Source of the DNA: Spirochaetales bacterium
Lineage (GTDB): Bacteria; Spirochaetota; Spirochaetia; SZUA-6; DRHE01
Length of the DNA stretch: 38,161 nt
Assembly: GCA_030615505.1 (NCBI GenBank)
Contig: JAUWZD010000040.1
Location: 1 to 38,161 of the forward strand
Direction of reading: 5' to 3'
Numbering within the stretch: position 1 is the first letter of the stretch; each line of letters opens with the position of its first letter. Shown here one piece after another: positions 8,347 to 17,077 of this stretch. The translations under genes and the position numbers were made by a program. The notes below the pieces were generated by a model that was given only the letters and a program-made list of their open reading frames with translations, made no database searches and had not been told where the DNA came from.

Positions 8347-10945
8347 ATGCTTTTTTTTGTTATCAGGAAGTGTATATACAAAGTTTCAATTTCCTTATTT
8401 CTACTCTGTCTCTGTCTCCTCCTCTTCTTGCAAAAAGTGAGCAGCGAGGAGCAGAACTCCCCATCTGGTGTCGGTCAAAACACAATCGTGCTGACCACCG
8501 CAAAAGGCGAATACAATTTGGGGGGATACTTATACCTGCTGGAAGACCGGAAAGGGGAGCTTACCTTTAAAGAAGTGTCCTCCTTAAGCGAATCCTTTAT
8601 TCGCCATATGGAGGATGAACCCAATATCGGCTTTACCCGCTCTGTCTATTGGATAAAATTCTATATACATAACCTTGCTCCGGACCAGGAATGGACTTTG
8701 GAGCACAGCTACCCGCCCATGGATCTTATCGAGCTCCATATACCCCAAGATGAGACCGGGGAAACTAAGACTGTCCAGAGATCGGGAGATTTAATTCCCT
8801 TTAATGAAAGGCCTATTCCACACCGCAATTTTCTCTTTAATCTCAATCCGCCGCGGGGAAAGACATCTGCCTATTACCTGCGCTTTAAAAGCGAAAGTGC
8901 CATGGTATTTCCCCTGAAAATTTGGAGCCGTGAAGCCTTTACTGCTAAGGATTCAATAAGTCAACTTATTTTAGGATTGTATTTCGGCTTGTTGATCGTA
9001 ATGATCCTGTATAATCTCTTAATCTACATTTCATCCAAAGAATTATCCTACCTTCACTATATCATTTTTGTTACCTCTCATTTTTTCTTCCAGATGTGTA
9101 TGACCGGAGCGGCGGCGGTATACCTGTGGTCCAGAAATCCCTGGTGGACCAATCATTCTTTGGTTATTTTTTCCACTCTTTCAGTAGCATTCGCAATTAC
9201 ATTTACTCGTGAGTTCCTTCACACTAAAAAGTGGGTGCCGCGTATTCACCTGGTTTTAAATTGCTTCTTAGCTTTATCATTCTTTAACTGTGCCTCATCC
9301 CTTTTCGTTTCCTATGCAGTAAGCATTATAGTTACCAACAGTCTTCTGCTCATACTCTCTGTTGTTTTTATAATAACGGCAATTACTACCTACAGAAAAG
9401 GATACCTTCCAGCCCGTTTCTATCTAATCGCCTGGCTTTCTCTGCTTGTAGCGGTGCTAATTCTCGCGCTTAAAACTTTTGGCTTTGTTCCCAGTAATTT
9501 TTTTACAACAAACATACTTCAAATTGGCTCTGCTTTAGAGGTAATCCTGCTTTCATTTGCCATAGCGGATCGAATTAACCATTTAAGGAAAGAAAAAGAA
9601 GAAGCCGAGCAGGCCCACTTAATCAGTCAAAAGAAGGCTCTTGAGATTACAGAAGAGAAGCTCTATACAGACAATATGACCGGACTGCCGAACAGGAACC
9701 GGTTAATCCTGGACATTCAAAAAATGGATCAGCCCAATCTCTTTCTCATCAATGCGGATCACTTCAAAGAAATCAATAATTTCTATGGTTATATAATCGG
9801 AAATATAATCATAGTTGAGCTGGGTAATCGTATTTGCAGCTGCAAATTCCCCTACCCTTTTACAGTGTACAAACTGCATGCAGATGAATTCGCTTTAACC
9901 ATCGACTCCCGCATGAATAGAAGTAAGTTTGAAGATTTCGGAGAAATACTTCACACTTCGTGCATGAATGAACCCTATGACATCAAGGGACAGGTCATTC
10001 CTTTGGAAGTAAGCATAGGCATTGCCAGCAGTAAGAAGAATCTTTTAGAACAGGCAGACATGGCTCTGACCCAGGCCCGCAACAGTCATAAAGATTTCGG
10101 AATATATGATCCTTCCAAGAAAATTGTTAAGCAGTATGAAAATAATTTGAAATGGGCAAGTATTATTCGAGAATCACTGAAAAATGATCGGGTATTCCCA
10201 TATTTCCAGCCCATTATAAATAATCAAACCGGTATAATTGAAAAATATGAGTCTCTTATGCGTCTGCAGGTTGAGGATGGCGGTATAATTACTCCGAGCA
10301 AATTTCTTTCTATTGCCAAGAAATCAAAACTATACTCGGAACTCTCAAGATTGATTATTAAGAAGAGCTTTTCTGTTTTTAATGCTGTAGGCAAGGAGTT
10401 TTCTATCAATTTATCCATAGCGCAGCCTGCGGCTGCATCCAAACGTTTCTTTTAAAGTGAAATTTTGCTAAAAAAACAAGATTTTAGGGCATCATAGTAT
10501 AGATGATATCCTCGATTCAGACACTATGGCTCTTATTCGACACTCCCTTAACCATCATAATGTCAGGGGCAGAGTAGTTTTTGAGATACTCGAATCAGAA
10601 GGAATTAGCAGCTATGAACCGGTTTCACATTTTATAGGCGAGATGAAGGCTGAAGGATGTAAAATCGCCATTGATGACTTTGGAAGCGGTTATTCGAATT
10701 TCGAGCACATTTTACGCTTAAATGTGGATTATCTGAAAATTGATGCTTCGCTTATAAAAAATATTCATGAAGATTTAAACGCTCAATACATTGTGGAAAC
10801 TATCATCGAATTTTCTCAGAAACTTAAAATAAAAACTATTGCCGAGTATGTACACAGCAGTGAAGTTTTTAAGAAAGTAAAAAAAATGGGGGTTCATTAT
10901 TCCCAGGGATACTTTATGGGTAAGCCTAAGCTATCTCTTCAATAA
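8347..10945 (+). pseudogene. 7TMR-DISM sensor with GGDEF and EAL domains, interrupted by a short insertion
   Basis: A signal peptide (1-30) is followed by a periplasmic 7TMR-DISM sensor domain (about 45-195, with RSVYWIKFYIHNL), seven membrane helices (about 205-405), a short coiled coil and a GGDEF domain (about 435-590). In the GGDEF domain the active-site motif is HADEF, near residue 512, so cyclase activity is doubtful. The EAL domain begins near 620 with ESL in YESLMRL. At 10420 an 82-bp insertion shifts the frame and causes a stop at 10455. Beyond 10501 the EAL domain resumes (VVFEILESEG, IAIDDFGSGYSNF, LKIDASLI, IAEYVH) to the stop at 10945. Removing the insert restores FSINLSIDDILDSDTMALI in frame. 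Apart from the break, the EAL catalytic residues look intact. As it stands the protein loses most of its phosphodiesterase domain. Confidence 0.85.
10420..10501. repeat. 82-bp hairpin-bearing insertion inside the EAL domain
   Basis: The insert is flanked on both sides by ATA (10417-10419 and 10499-10501), which could be a 3-bp target duplication. Removing 82 bases restores the frame and a typical EAL sequence exactly. It begins with a strong hairpin, gcagcc-tgc-ggctgc (10422-10436), and contains the palindrome aaacgttt (10441-10448). It is AT-rich after that and has no coding capacity. It looks like a miniature mobile or REP-like element. Confidence 0.65.
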
Positions 10946-10978
10946 GACTTATGCTTAAATTATTAGAATTTAATATAA

Positions 10979-12460
10979 CTACTTTTTACCTGAATACATC
11001 TGTAACTTTAGCCCTTCTCTGTTTTCCTCAATAAGCGCATACCAGATACTCTTTTTTTGAGTTAATTCCTTGCTCTGTCTTGCATAAATCTTCAGCTTCT
11101 CATAGGTTTCAGCATGTTTTTTAGAATTACAATAAGCAATTTTGTACTGTTGATTGAATATGGAATCCATTTTCTTCTCTATTTCCCGCTCCAGTTTCTT
11201 TTCAAAATCCATAATCAATCCATTATATTTTGTGTAAATTTCAGATACATAATCTAAAACCAACCGGTCAAAAATTGGGATATGCTCCAGTTGTTGCTTG
11301 ATTTTTCTGAGTATAATTGCAGCGGATATATAATCTTCTTCGATCACATATAGTTGATCCGCTTTATTGCATAACTTGGTCAAGCTTGTATTGGATACGT
11401 TTTGCGGATTACCATCCACGTTTATATCAACTGAGAAGTGAGGCGTATATCTGCAGGCTTCCCTGACAACAGCTATCAGATCCGCAAAGATCTTCTGGGT
11501 CCATAATTCCTGGCGCAAGGAATCATAGAGCTCCTCCAGATAGGATGCATACTCTGCCCTGTATTTTTCCCCCTTTTTATAGATAATTTCATAGGCGGTA
11601 AGCTTCATACCCTTGAAGGCTACCGGACCATTGTTTAAAAAATAAAGAATTTTTTTAGCGTAAAGGTCGCTTTTCACCACCTTATTTTCCTTTAAAAAGT
11701 TCACATGTACACTCTGGGTAACCAATATCTTTGATTCATGGGGGGAGAGTTCATTAGCCCGGGTCTGGAGTCGGGCTGCGGTATTAAGCAGAAATCCGGA
11801 TAATAAACCACTTTCCGTTATAATGAGCGGAGTGGTCAGGTTCCCCCCTGCTATACCTGCCGTTACTTTAAAATCAGGCAGGATTATACTGTAATCAGTA
11901 CGGTTCCTCTGAACAGCCATATCTTTTATGACAGAGCGCTTGGAAAAACTGTTGAGAATCTCGAGGGTAGTTTTAATAATATCCGTAGCAGTAGCCGCAA
12001 CAACTACAATTTCATCCCCCCTCTCTCTGGTCGCTAAAGCACAGTTACTGCTGGCTATTTTTTTTATACCTTCATGGAGAAACTCATCCAACTTATGCAG
12101 GCGTGACAGATTCCCTTTGCTTTCCTGGCAGAACCTGGTGTACCCGTGAATATCAAGCATGGCCACATATATATTGGAAATGGAAATGTTCCTCTTAAGG
12201 TCGCCGGCCTCTTTTAAGTCTCTGTGGATAAGAACCAACTCCTTCCAGAGCTTTGTATAATGGGACCTGTTCAGATCCTTGAAAAACCCCCAGTTTATTT
12301 CTTTGATGAGCAAAAAAACCTTGAGGAGAATCTCCTTTGGGTTAAAAGAAAACTTTAGTTTTTTAGAATAGGTAACAAGCTCAGCGAAGGTTTTAATCTC
12401 TTTGGAAATGATCTTCTCATATAGATGGTAGAATAACTTGTGCTCTGAATAAGACCTCAT
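10979..12460 (-). CDS. Class III adenylate/guanylate cyclase-like protein
   Basis: A 493-residue cytoplasmic protein without signal or membrane segments. Residues about 95-290 form a class III nucleotidyl cyclase-like domain: VAMLDIHGYTRFCQES supplies the first metal aspartate (D103), RERGDEIVVVA the second (D149), and GFLLNTAARLQTRANEL the transition-state N226 and R230. Metal and transition-state residues are therefore present. The purine-specificity residues are not obvious to me, so cAMP or cGMP cannot be assigned, and catalysis is plausible rather than certain. The first 95 residues and the last 190 are helical and unrecognised. The gene is convergent with the broken GGDEF/EAL gene, 34 bases apart. 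Confidence 0.7.
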   Translation of the reverse strand: MRSYSEHKLFYHLYEKIISKEIKTFAELVTYSKKLKFSFNPKEILLKVFLLIKEINWGFFKDLNRSHYTKLWKELVLIHRDLKEAGDLKRNISISNIYVAMLDIHGYTRFCQESKGNLSRLHKLDEFLHEGIKKIASSNCALATRERGDEIVVVAATATDIIKTTLEILNSFSKRSVIKDMAVQRNRTDYSIILPDFKVTAGIAGGNLTTPLIITESGLLSGFLLNTAARLQTRANELSPHESKILVTQSVHVNFLKENKVVKSDLYAKKILYFLNNGPVAFKGMKLTAYEIIYKKGEKYRAEYASYLEELYDSLRQELWTQKIFADLIAVVREACRYTPHFSVDINVDGNPQNVSNTSLTKLCNKADQLYVIEEDYISAAIILRKIKQQLEHIPIFDRLVLDYVSEIYTKYNGLIMDFEKKLEREIEKKMDSIFNQQYKIAYCNSKKHAETYEKLKIYARQSKELTQKKSIWYALIEENREGLKLQMYSGKK

Positions 12461-12606
12461 CCTGAATTAGACCCTACTTCCGGTTCACTATACACTATTC
12501 TCACAATTAATTACAGTATTTTTTTCAGGCATACTGCTTTGATTTTGGAATGCAGGGCAATAGTTGATACTTACAATATAATGCCGGTAGGCAAGAGACC
12601 CTGGGA

Positions 12607-13740
12607 TTAAAGAGAACTGTTCTTTCTATTCTCCTTAATTAGATCCTGATAAAGATTGAGATGTCTCTGAACAACCTGGCTGAAATCGTGCTGTTTGATT
12701 GCGGTTTCCCTATTCGCGTTAGAAAAAGCCCTCATCACCTGGGGATTCTCAATAAGATAATTAATCTGACGGGCCAGATCAGATGTATCCCTGTTCCTGA
12801 ACAGCAGATTAGCCAGTTCTCGCGCTGCACTGTCCTGTGAATCAGAGGCAATAGTGGGTTTGCCACAGGCCATGGCCTCAAGAAGCACTATACCCTGCAG
12901 CTCGGTTTCAGAAGGCAGAACAAATATTGAACAGGTTTGATACATTCCAAGTAGTTCCTCATCACTCAATCTGCCGGTAAAAAAAACATCAGGATTTATT
13001 CTCCCGGCCAGTTCCTGAAGCTCAGACTTTATAAAACCATCGCCGCAAACAACAAAGCTGTAATCCGGATGAGCCCGTTTGACGAGCGCTGAAGCCTTTA
13101 TAAATGTATCAACATTTTTCTCCCTCATGAGTCTTCCCACATATAGAACTACAGGCTTCCCCTTACCGTTTGGACTGAAAACTTGAGTGTTTATCCCATT
13201 AGATATTACAGACACCTCTTTGCCCTTTTTAAGGCCATAGTGGAAGAGCTCCGATTTTGCATACTGAGAGGGGCAAACTACATGATCCGCGCAGTTGTAG
13301 AACCAGATACCGTATCGGCTCAATATCCGTTTGGCTGCTGATGAATTTATTTTCATATTTTTGAGGACATTGTCGGCCTGGACATGAGATGAGAATACAA
13401 TTGGGATAGAGCGTTTCCTGGCAGCATAAATAGCCGCAAGGGAGATAGGAGTTGGGACCTGAACATGAATTATATCGATTTTCTCTTTAGAAAATATCTT
13501 ACGGTAAGCGGAAAATGGATTTAAGCTGACATGTGCTCCATAGAACCTCTTAAGATGATAACCCTTTAAACAGTAGTATGTGATGTTGCCCACTCCACTG
13601 ATATAAGAGCGATCAGTAACGGTTATGACAAATACTTTCTCAACGTGTTCAGCTATTCCCTCTATTAAGCGTTTGGTAAATACTGTCTGGCCGGATATAT
13701 AATTGTTGCATATATAATCACTTAAGATAGCTACATTCAT
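12607..13740 (-). CDS. GT4-family glycosyltransferase
   Basis: A 377-residue GT-B fold glycosyltransferase. The N-terminal domain has IIHVQVPTPISLAAIYAA and SSHVQAD. The C-terminal half has the GT4 signatures VVLYVGRLMREKNVDTFI, FVVCGDGF and the E-x7-E motif (E280 to E288 in SETELQGIVLLEAM) followed by ACGKP. The pattern resembles lipid glycosyltransferases such as diacylglycerol glucosyltransferases, but acceptor and sugar cannot be read from sequence. It is divergent from the lipid/polyketide operon that starts 204 bases away and may glycosylate its product; that link is inference from position only. A promoter is visible upstream. Confidence 0.85.
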   Translation of the reverse strand: MNVAILSDYICNNYISGQTVFTKRLIEGIAEHVEKVFVITVTDRSYISGVGNITYYCLKGYHLKRFYGAHVSLNPFSAYRKIFSKEKIDIIHVQVPTPISLAAIYAARKRSIPIVFSSHVQADNVLKNMKINSSAAKRILSRYGIWFYNCADHVVCPSQYAKSELFHYGLKKGKEVSVISNGINTQVFSPNGKGKPVVLYVGRLMREKNVDTFIKASALVKRAHPDYSFVVCGDGFIKSELQELAGRINPDVFFTGRLSDEELLGMYQTCSIFVLPSETELQGIVLLEAMACGKPTIASDSQDSAARELANLLFRNRDTSDLARQINYLIENPQVMRAFSNANRETAIKQHDFSQVVQRHLNLYQDLIKENRKNSSL

Positions 13741-13756
13741 ACTATTATTGGTGTTA

Positions 13757-13785
13757 ATTATGTATTATGTTTCCAAATATTGCAA
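13757..13785 (-). promoter_or_regulatory. Promoter for the glycosyltransferase gene
   Basis: On the minus strand TTGCAA (13785-13780) and CATAAT (13762-13757) are 17 bases apart, placing the transcript start within about 10 bases of the ATG at 13740. No equally good plus-strand promoter for the operon starting at 13944 was found in this gap. Confidence 0.4.
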
Positions 13786-13943
13786 GAGGATGATGGCACG
13801 CACACTAAAGAAATAAGATTCAGGCCTGCTTATAAATTGAATATCTATCAGTATTACCCACTCTGAAATCACTTTCCGGGTATACATTCATCATCAGAGT
13901 ATGTTATCAAGTACAGACAATAACTGTTTTGTAGGGAGATATA

Positions 13944-14969
13944 ATGAAGAACTGCTTTCTATTTCCTGGTCAGGGAGCGCAGTACCCGGGCATGGGCCGT
14001 GATCTCTGGGAATCGAGCCTGAAAGTCAAGGATCTGTTCCATCTTGCCTCTGATGTAACATCCATGGATCTAGAAAAACTTCTCTTTGAGGGAAGTGAAG
14101 AGGAGCTCAAATCTACTGATAAAACACAGATTGCTGTAACACTGGTGAATCTTTCTGCACGTCTGGCCCTCAAAGAAAAGGGTGTAGAGGCTGACGGTTG
14201 TTCCGGTTTCAGTCTGGGCGAATACTCGGCCCTGTATGAGGCTGGAGTGATCGAGCTCGAAGACCTTTTTGCAATAGTTAAAGCCCGGGGTGAGCTTATG
14301 GAAAGAGCAAGCCGGAATCTTGACAGCCGAAGGTTCCGACCTTGGGGCCGAAGGTCCCGACTGCCGCAGGTCCCGAACTTGGGGTGGGGCTGCAGAGACA
14401 ATACTACCGCTCCAGGCGATCCCGGAGTCAAGGCCGGCATGGCTGCGGTATTGGGATTGGAATACGATGAGGCTGTAGGAGTCCTTAAAAAGCTTAAAGG
14501 AGACGAGGTCTATCTGGCTAACTATTCGAGCCCCATCCAGATTGTACTGGCAGGAACACACCGAGGTCTGGAAAAGGCAAGGCCTCTATTTGAAGAGGCG
14601 GGAGCCATGCGATTTATTACACTCAGAGTTTCGGGTCCCTTTCATTCTCCCCTCCTTGAAGAAGCAAGGGCAGGACTTAAGGAAGTGCTTTCCGGATACA
14701 CCTTTAAAGACCCGGTAAAGCCCGTATATGCCAATGCAAGCGGTAAAGCTGTTGGATCCGGAGCTGAAGCAAAGGAGCTCTGTGTGCGTCAGATCGTGTC
14801 CACCGTACTCTGGGTTAATGAGGAACAGAGTATCCTTAATGACGGCTACGATAGATTCTTAGAGGTGGGTCCCGGTTCCGTTCTTTCAGGGCTCTGGAAG
14901 TCCTTTTATAAGAAGATAAAATGTAAACCTGCCGGAAAGCTGGAGGATATAGAGAAGCTTATAAAATAA
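13944..14969 (+). CDS. fabD: Malonyl-CoA:ACP transacylase (FabD-like) with a 35-40 residue insertion
   Basis: The enzyme loads malonyl units onto the carrier protein. FLFPGQGAQYPGMG opens the protein, the nucleophile Ser90 lies in GFSLGEYSALYEAG, Arg115 (KARGELM) is the expected malonyl-carboxylate contact and His234 lies in VSGPFHSPLL, so the active site is complete. The usual GHS is GFS here. Between RGELMERAS and GMAAVLGL the family has about 6-10 residues; here there are about 41 (residues 124-164). They are encoded partly by a GC-rich imperfect repeat that keeps the frame. The length is 341 residues against about 310 usual. A GGGAGAT ribosome binding site supports the start. It is the first gene of the ten-gene operon. 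Confidence 0.85.
   Translation: MKNCFLFPGQGAQYPGMGRDLWESSLKVKDLFHLASDVTSMDLEKLLFEGSEEELKSTDKTQIAVTLVNLSARLALKEKGVEADGCSGFSLGEYSALYEAGVIELEDLFAIVKARGELMERASRNLDSRRFRPWGRRSRLPQVPNLGWGCRDNTTAPGDPGVKAGMAAVLGLEYDEAVGVLKKLKGDEVYLANYSSPIQIVLAGTHRGLEKARPLFEEAGAMRFITLRVSGPFHSPLLEEARAGLKEVLSGYTFKDPVKPVYANASGKAVGSGAEAKELCVRQIVSTVLWVNEEQSILNDGYDRFLEVGPGSVLSGLWKSFYKKIKCKPAGKLEDIEKLIK
14326..14384. repeat. Three imperfect short repeats forming hairpins inside fabD
   Basis: Three related units (14326-14347, 14347-14366, 14367-14384) share ccgaaggt(t/c)ccga and end partly in cttgggg. They can form aaggt-tccg-acctt (14330-14343) or gacctt-ggggccg-aaggtc (14338-14356), two overlapping hairpins. They code for an Arg/Pro/Trp-rich peptide unlike anything in FabD, so this is an inserted repeat that preserved the frame. 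Confidence 0.65.
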
Positions 14970-15017
14970 AATGAAATGCAAAGCAGAGGTCTCTTGTGAA
15001 ATTATGATAAACAGGAT

Positions 15018-16313
15018 ATGGTTCGGATCATGAAAAGAAGAGTCGTAATTACCGGTATGGGCACCATCAACCCCCTTGGAGATACACTGACTGAATATTA
15101 CAAGAATCTGATAAATGGAAAATCCGGAATAAAAAGGTGGGAATCCCTGGACATGACCCACGTGGAATGTAAGATCGGCGGAGATTTGGGAAACTATGAC
15201 TGCAAATCCAGCCTGGAGAAATTTAAAGAATCTCTCTCAGAGGAGAAGTATAAAAAAACCCGCAAGCTCTTCCGCTCCGCTACCTTTTCTTCGAAGACAG
15301 CGGTTCTCTGCGCTCTTGACGCCTACCGTGATGCGGGACTTCTGGGACTGGATGGCGATCCCTTCCGAACCAGTGTCATTGTAGGAGGGCATAATTTAAA
15401 CTCTAACTATATCTTAAAAAATGCTAAGCTGTTTTTAGAAGAGCCGGAGTTTATCGACCCCCTGTGCGGTGTGGAAGCTATTGACCCTAATGTGCCCGCT
15501 GTCATAACGGAAGTGCTGGATCTTCAAGGCCCTACCTTCACCATTGGAGGAGCCTGCGCCAGCGGGAATCTGGCCATGAGAGAAGGGTTCCGGGATATCA
15601 TTACGGGTGAGTGCGACTCATCCGTTGTAACAGGGGCGTTATTTGATATGTCCCCGGCGGATATTCACGCCTCCGTATTTATCAATGCCGTAGTTGTAAA
15701 ACCGGAGTTTCAGGAGATGCCTGAGGAGGCCTCAAGACCCTTCGATGCCTCAAGATGCGGATTTGTCTATTCTCACGGAGCGGGAACCATAATCTTAGAA
15801 GAACTTGAATCAGCCTTAAATCGTGGAGTCCATATCTATGGGGAAGTTCTGGGAGTAAAAGCCAATGCCAATGCCTGTCATCTGCCCCAGCCCGCTGCAG
15901 AAACACAGGAGAGGATCATCACTGACCTCTTAAAAGCCACCCATACCGACCCCCAAAGTATCGATTATGTAAACTGCCATGCAACAGGCACGCCTGTCGG
16001 GGATTTAGAAGAGATAAGGGCCATAAAAGGAGCATTCGGTGATCATGCCTATAAGCTGAAGCTCAATGCTCCGAAATCAATGCTTGGACATGTCTGCTGG
16101 TCAGCCCCCATTGTCGAGACCATCGGCGGACTCCTGCAGATGCAGTTTGGGACGCTCCATCCCACGATCAATATAGAGCGGCTCGATCCTGAGGTTGATC
16201 TGGATATTTGCGCCAATACTTCAATCGAGCACAGAATCACCTATATATTGAAGAACTCATTCGGATTCGGAGGCATCAATGCCTGCAGCCTTATAAAACG
16301 GTACGAGGAATAG
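15018..16313 (+). CDS. Beta-ketoacyl-ACP synthase, first ketosynthase of the operon (KS1)
   Basis: A 431-residue KAS I/II-fold ketosynthase for decarboxylative condensation on ACP. RRVVITGMGTINPLGD opens the protein, the nucleophile Cys180 lies in GGACASGNLAM, His321 in NCHATGTPVGD and His358 in KSMLGHVCWSAP, so the Cys-His-His triad is intact. The motif neighbours are unusual (IGGACASGN instead of the common xxxACATG; CWSAP instead of LLGAAGG), which sets it apart from housekeeping FabF and from KS2. HMGS cassettes normally include a ketosynthase-like decarboxylase with Cys changed to Ser; this protein keeps Cys. Starts at 15018 and 15030 are both possible. It lies 48 bases after fabD and 3 bases before the ketoreductase. 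Confidence 0.85.
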   Translation: MVRIMKRRVVITGMGTINPLGDTLTEYYKNLINGKSGIKRWESLDMTHVECKIGGDLGNYDCKSSLEKFKESLSEEKYKKTRKLFRSATFSSKTAVLCALDAYRDAGLLGLDGDPFRTSVIVGGHNLNSNYILKNAKLFLEEPEFIDPLCGVEAIDPNVPAVITEVLDLQGPTFTIGGACASGNLAMREGFRDIITGECDSSVVTGALFDMSPADIHASVFINAVVVKPEFQEMPEEASRPFDASRCGFVYSHGAGTIILEELESALNRGVHIYGEVLGVKANANACHLPQPAAETQERIITDLLKATHTDPQSIDYVNCHATGTPVGDLEEIRAIKGAFGDHAYKLKLNAPKSMLGHVCWSAPIVETIGGLLQMQFGTLHPTINIERLDPEVDLDICANTSIEHRITYILKNSFGFGGINACSLIKRYEE

Positions 16314-16316
16314 AGT

Positions 16317-17057
16317 ATGAATGTATTTATTACCGGGGGATCCAGGGGAATTGGAAGAGCTATTGTTCTTAGAATGGCAAGAGAAGGTCACGGCTGCGCC
16401 TTTACCTATGCGGGGAATGCCGCTGCAGCGGATGAGACAATCAAGCTGGCCAAAGAGATCGATAATAGAGCGCCGGTGAAAGCCTATCAAATGGATGTAA
16501 AGATTGCAGGTGAGGTAGAAGCAGTGGTTGAAAAAGCTATTGATGATTTTGAGAATTTTGGGGCTGTAGTCAACAATGCCGCAATCGCTAAAAATAACGC
16601 CGCTGCTTTGATGAGCGATGAGGAATGGGATGAAGTGATGAGCACCAATCTCTCCGGTCCCTTCTACGTGATACGCAGCTTTCTCATGCACTTCATCGCC
16701 AATAGAAACGGCCGTATTATTAATATCTCCTCCCTGGCCCAGGACGGATGCAGCGGCCAGGTAAACTATGCAGCCAGTAAGGCGGGCCTAATAGGCCTGA
16801 CCAAAACCCTGGCCAGGGAGTATGGACCTAAGGGAATCACCGCTAATATAGTCACCGTGGGATATGTAGAAACCGATATGACCGACCAGCATTTAGCTGA
16901 TAAGCTCCATAAAATCTGGATGGAGTACTGCCCTCTTAAGCGCGCCGGTACGGCTGAGGAAATCGCCGGTTTAGTGTACTACCTCTGCACCGATGAGGCG
17001 GGATTCATAAACGGCGAGGTGATCCGGGTAGCCGGAGGCTTGACCTACATACCTTAA
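16317..17057 (+). CDS. fabG: 3-oxoacyl-ACP reductase (FabG-like SDR)
   Basis: A 246-residue classical SDR: NADPH-binding GGSRGIGRA (8-16), NNAA (86-89), catalytic serine in ISSLAQDG (about 138-139) and Y151-x3-K155 in VNYAASKAG. Family knowledge makes it the ketoreductase of the elongation cycle, reducing 3-oxoacyl-ACP to 3-hydroxyacyl-ACP. AGGA seven bases before the ATG and a 3-base gap from KS1 point to one transcript. In this operon it could also reduce a 3-keto-sphingoid product of the alpha-oxoamine synthase; that is inference. Confidence 0.85.
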   Translation: MNVFITGGSRGIGRAIVLRMAREGHGCAFTYAGNAAAADETIKLAKEIDNRAPVKAYQMDVKIAGEVEAVVEKAIDDFENFGAVVNNAAIAKNNAAALMSDEEWDEVMSTNLSGPFYVIRSFLMHFIANRNGRIINISSLAQDGCSGQVNYAASKAGLIGLTKTLAREYGPKGITANIVTVGYVETDMTDQHLADKLHKIWMEYCPLKRAGTAEEIAGLVYYLCTDEAGFINGEVIRVAGGLTYIP

Positions 17058-17077
17058 TAAGTCTACTATCGGCTGAT

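Noticed and set aside
8247-8381. N-terminal extension of the flavin reductase gene to 8381
   Set aside because: The extra 45 residues have no family match and overlap the divergent gene. The ATG at 8246 has its own AAGGA site.
10420-10501. The 82-bp insert as an integron attC site
   Set aside because: I could not find the paired 7-bp core sites (RYYYAAC and GTTRRRY) at its ends, and there is no cassette array.
13970-14561. Minus-strand frames of 156 and 163 codons inside fabD
   Set aside because: They are antisense to an active-site-complete FabD; the residues look like reverse-frame translation.
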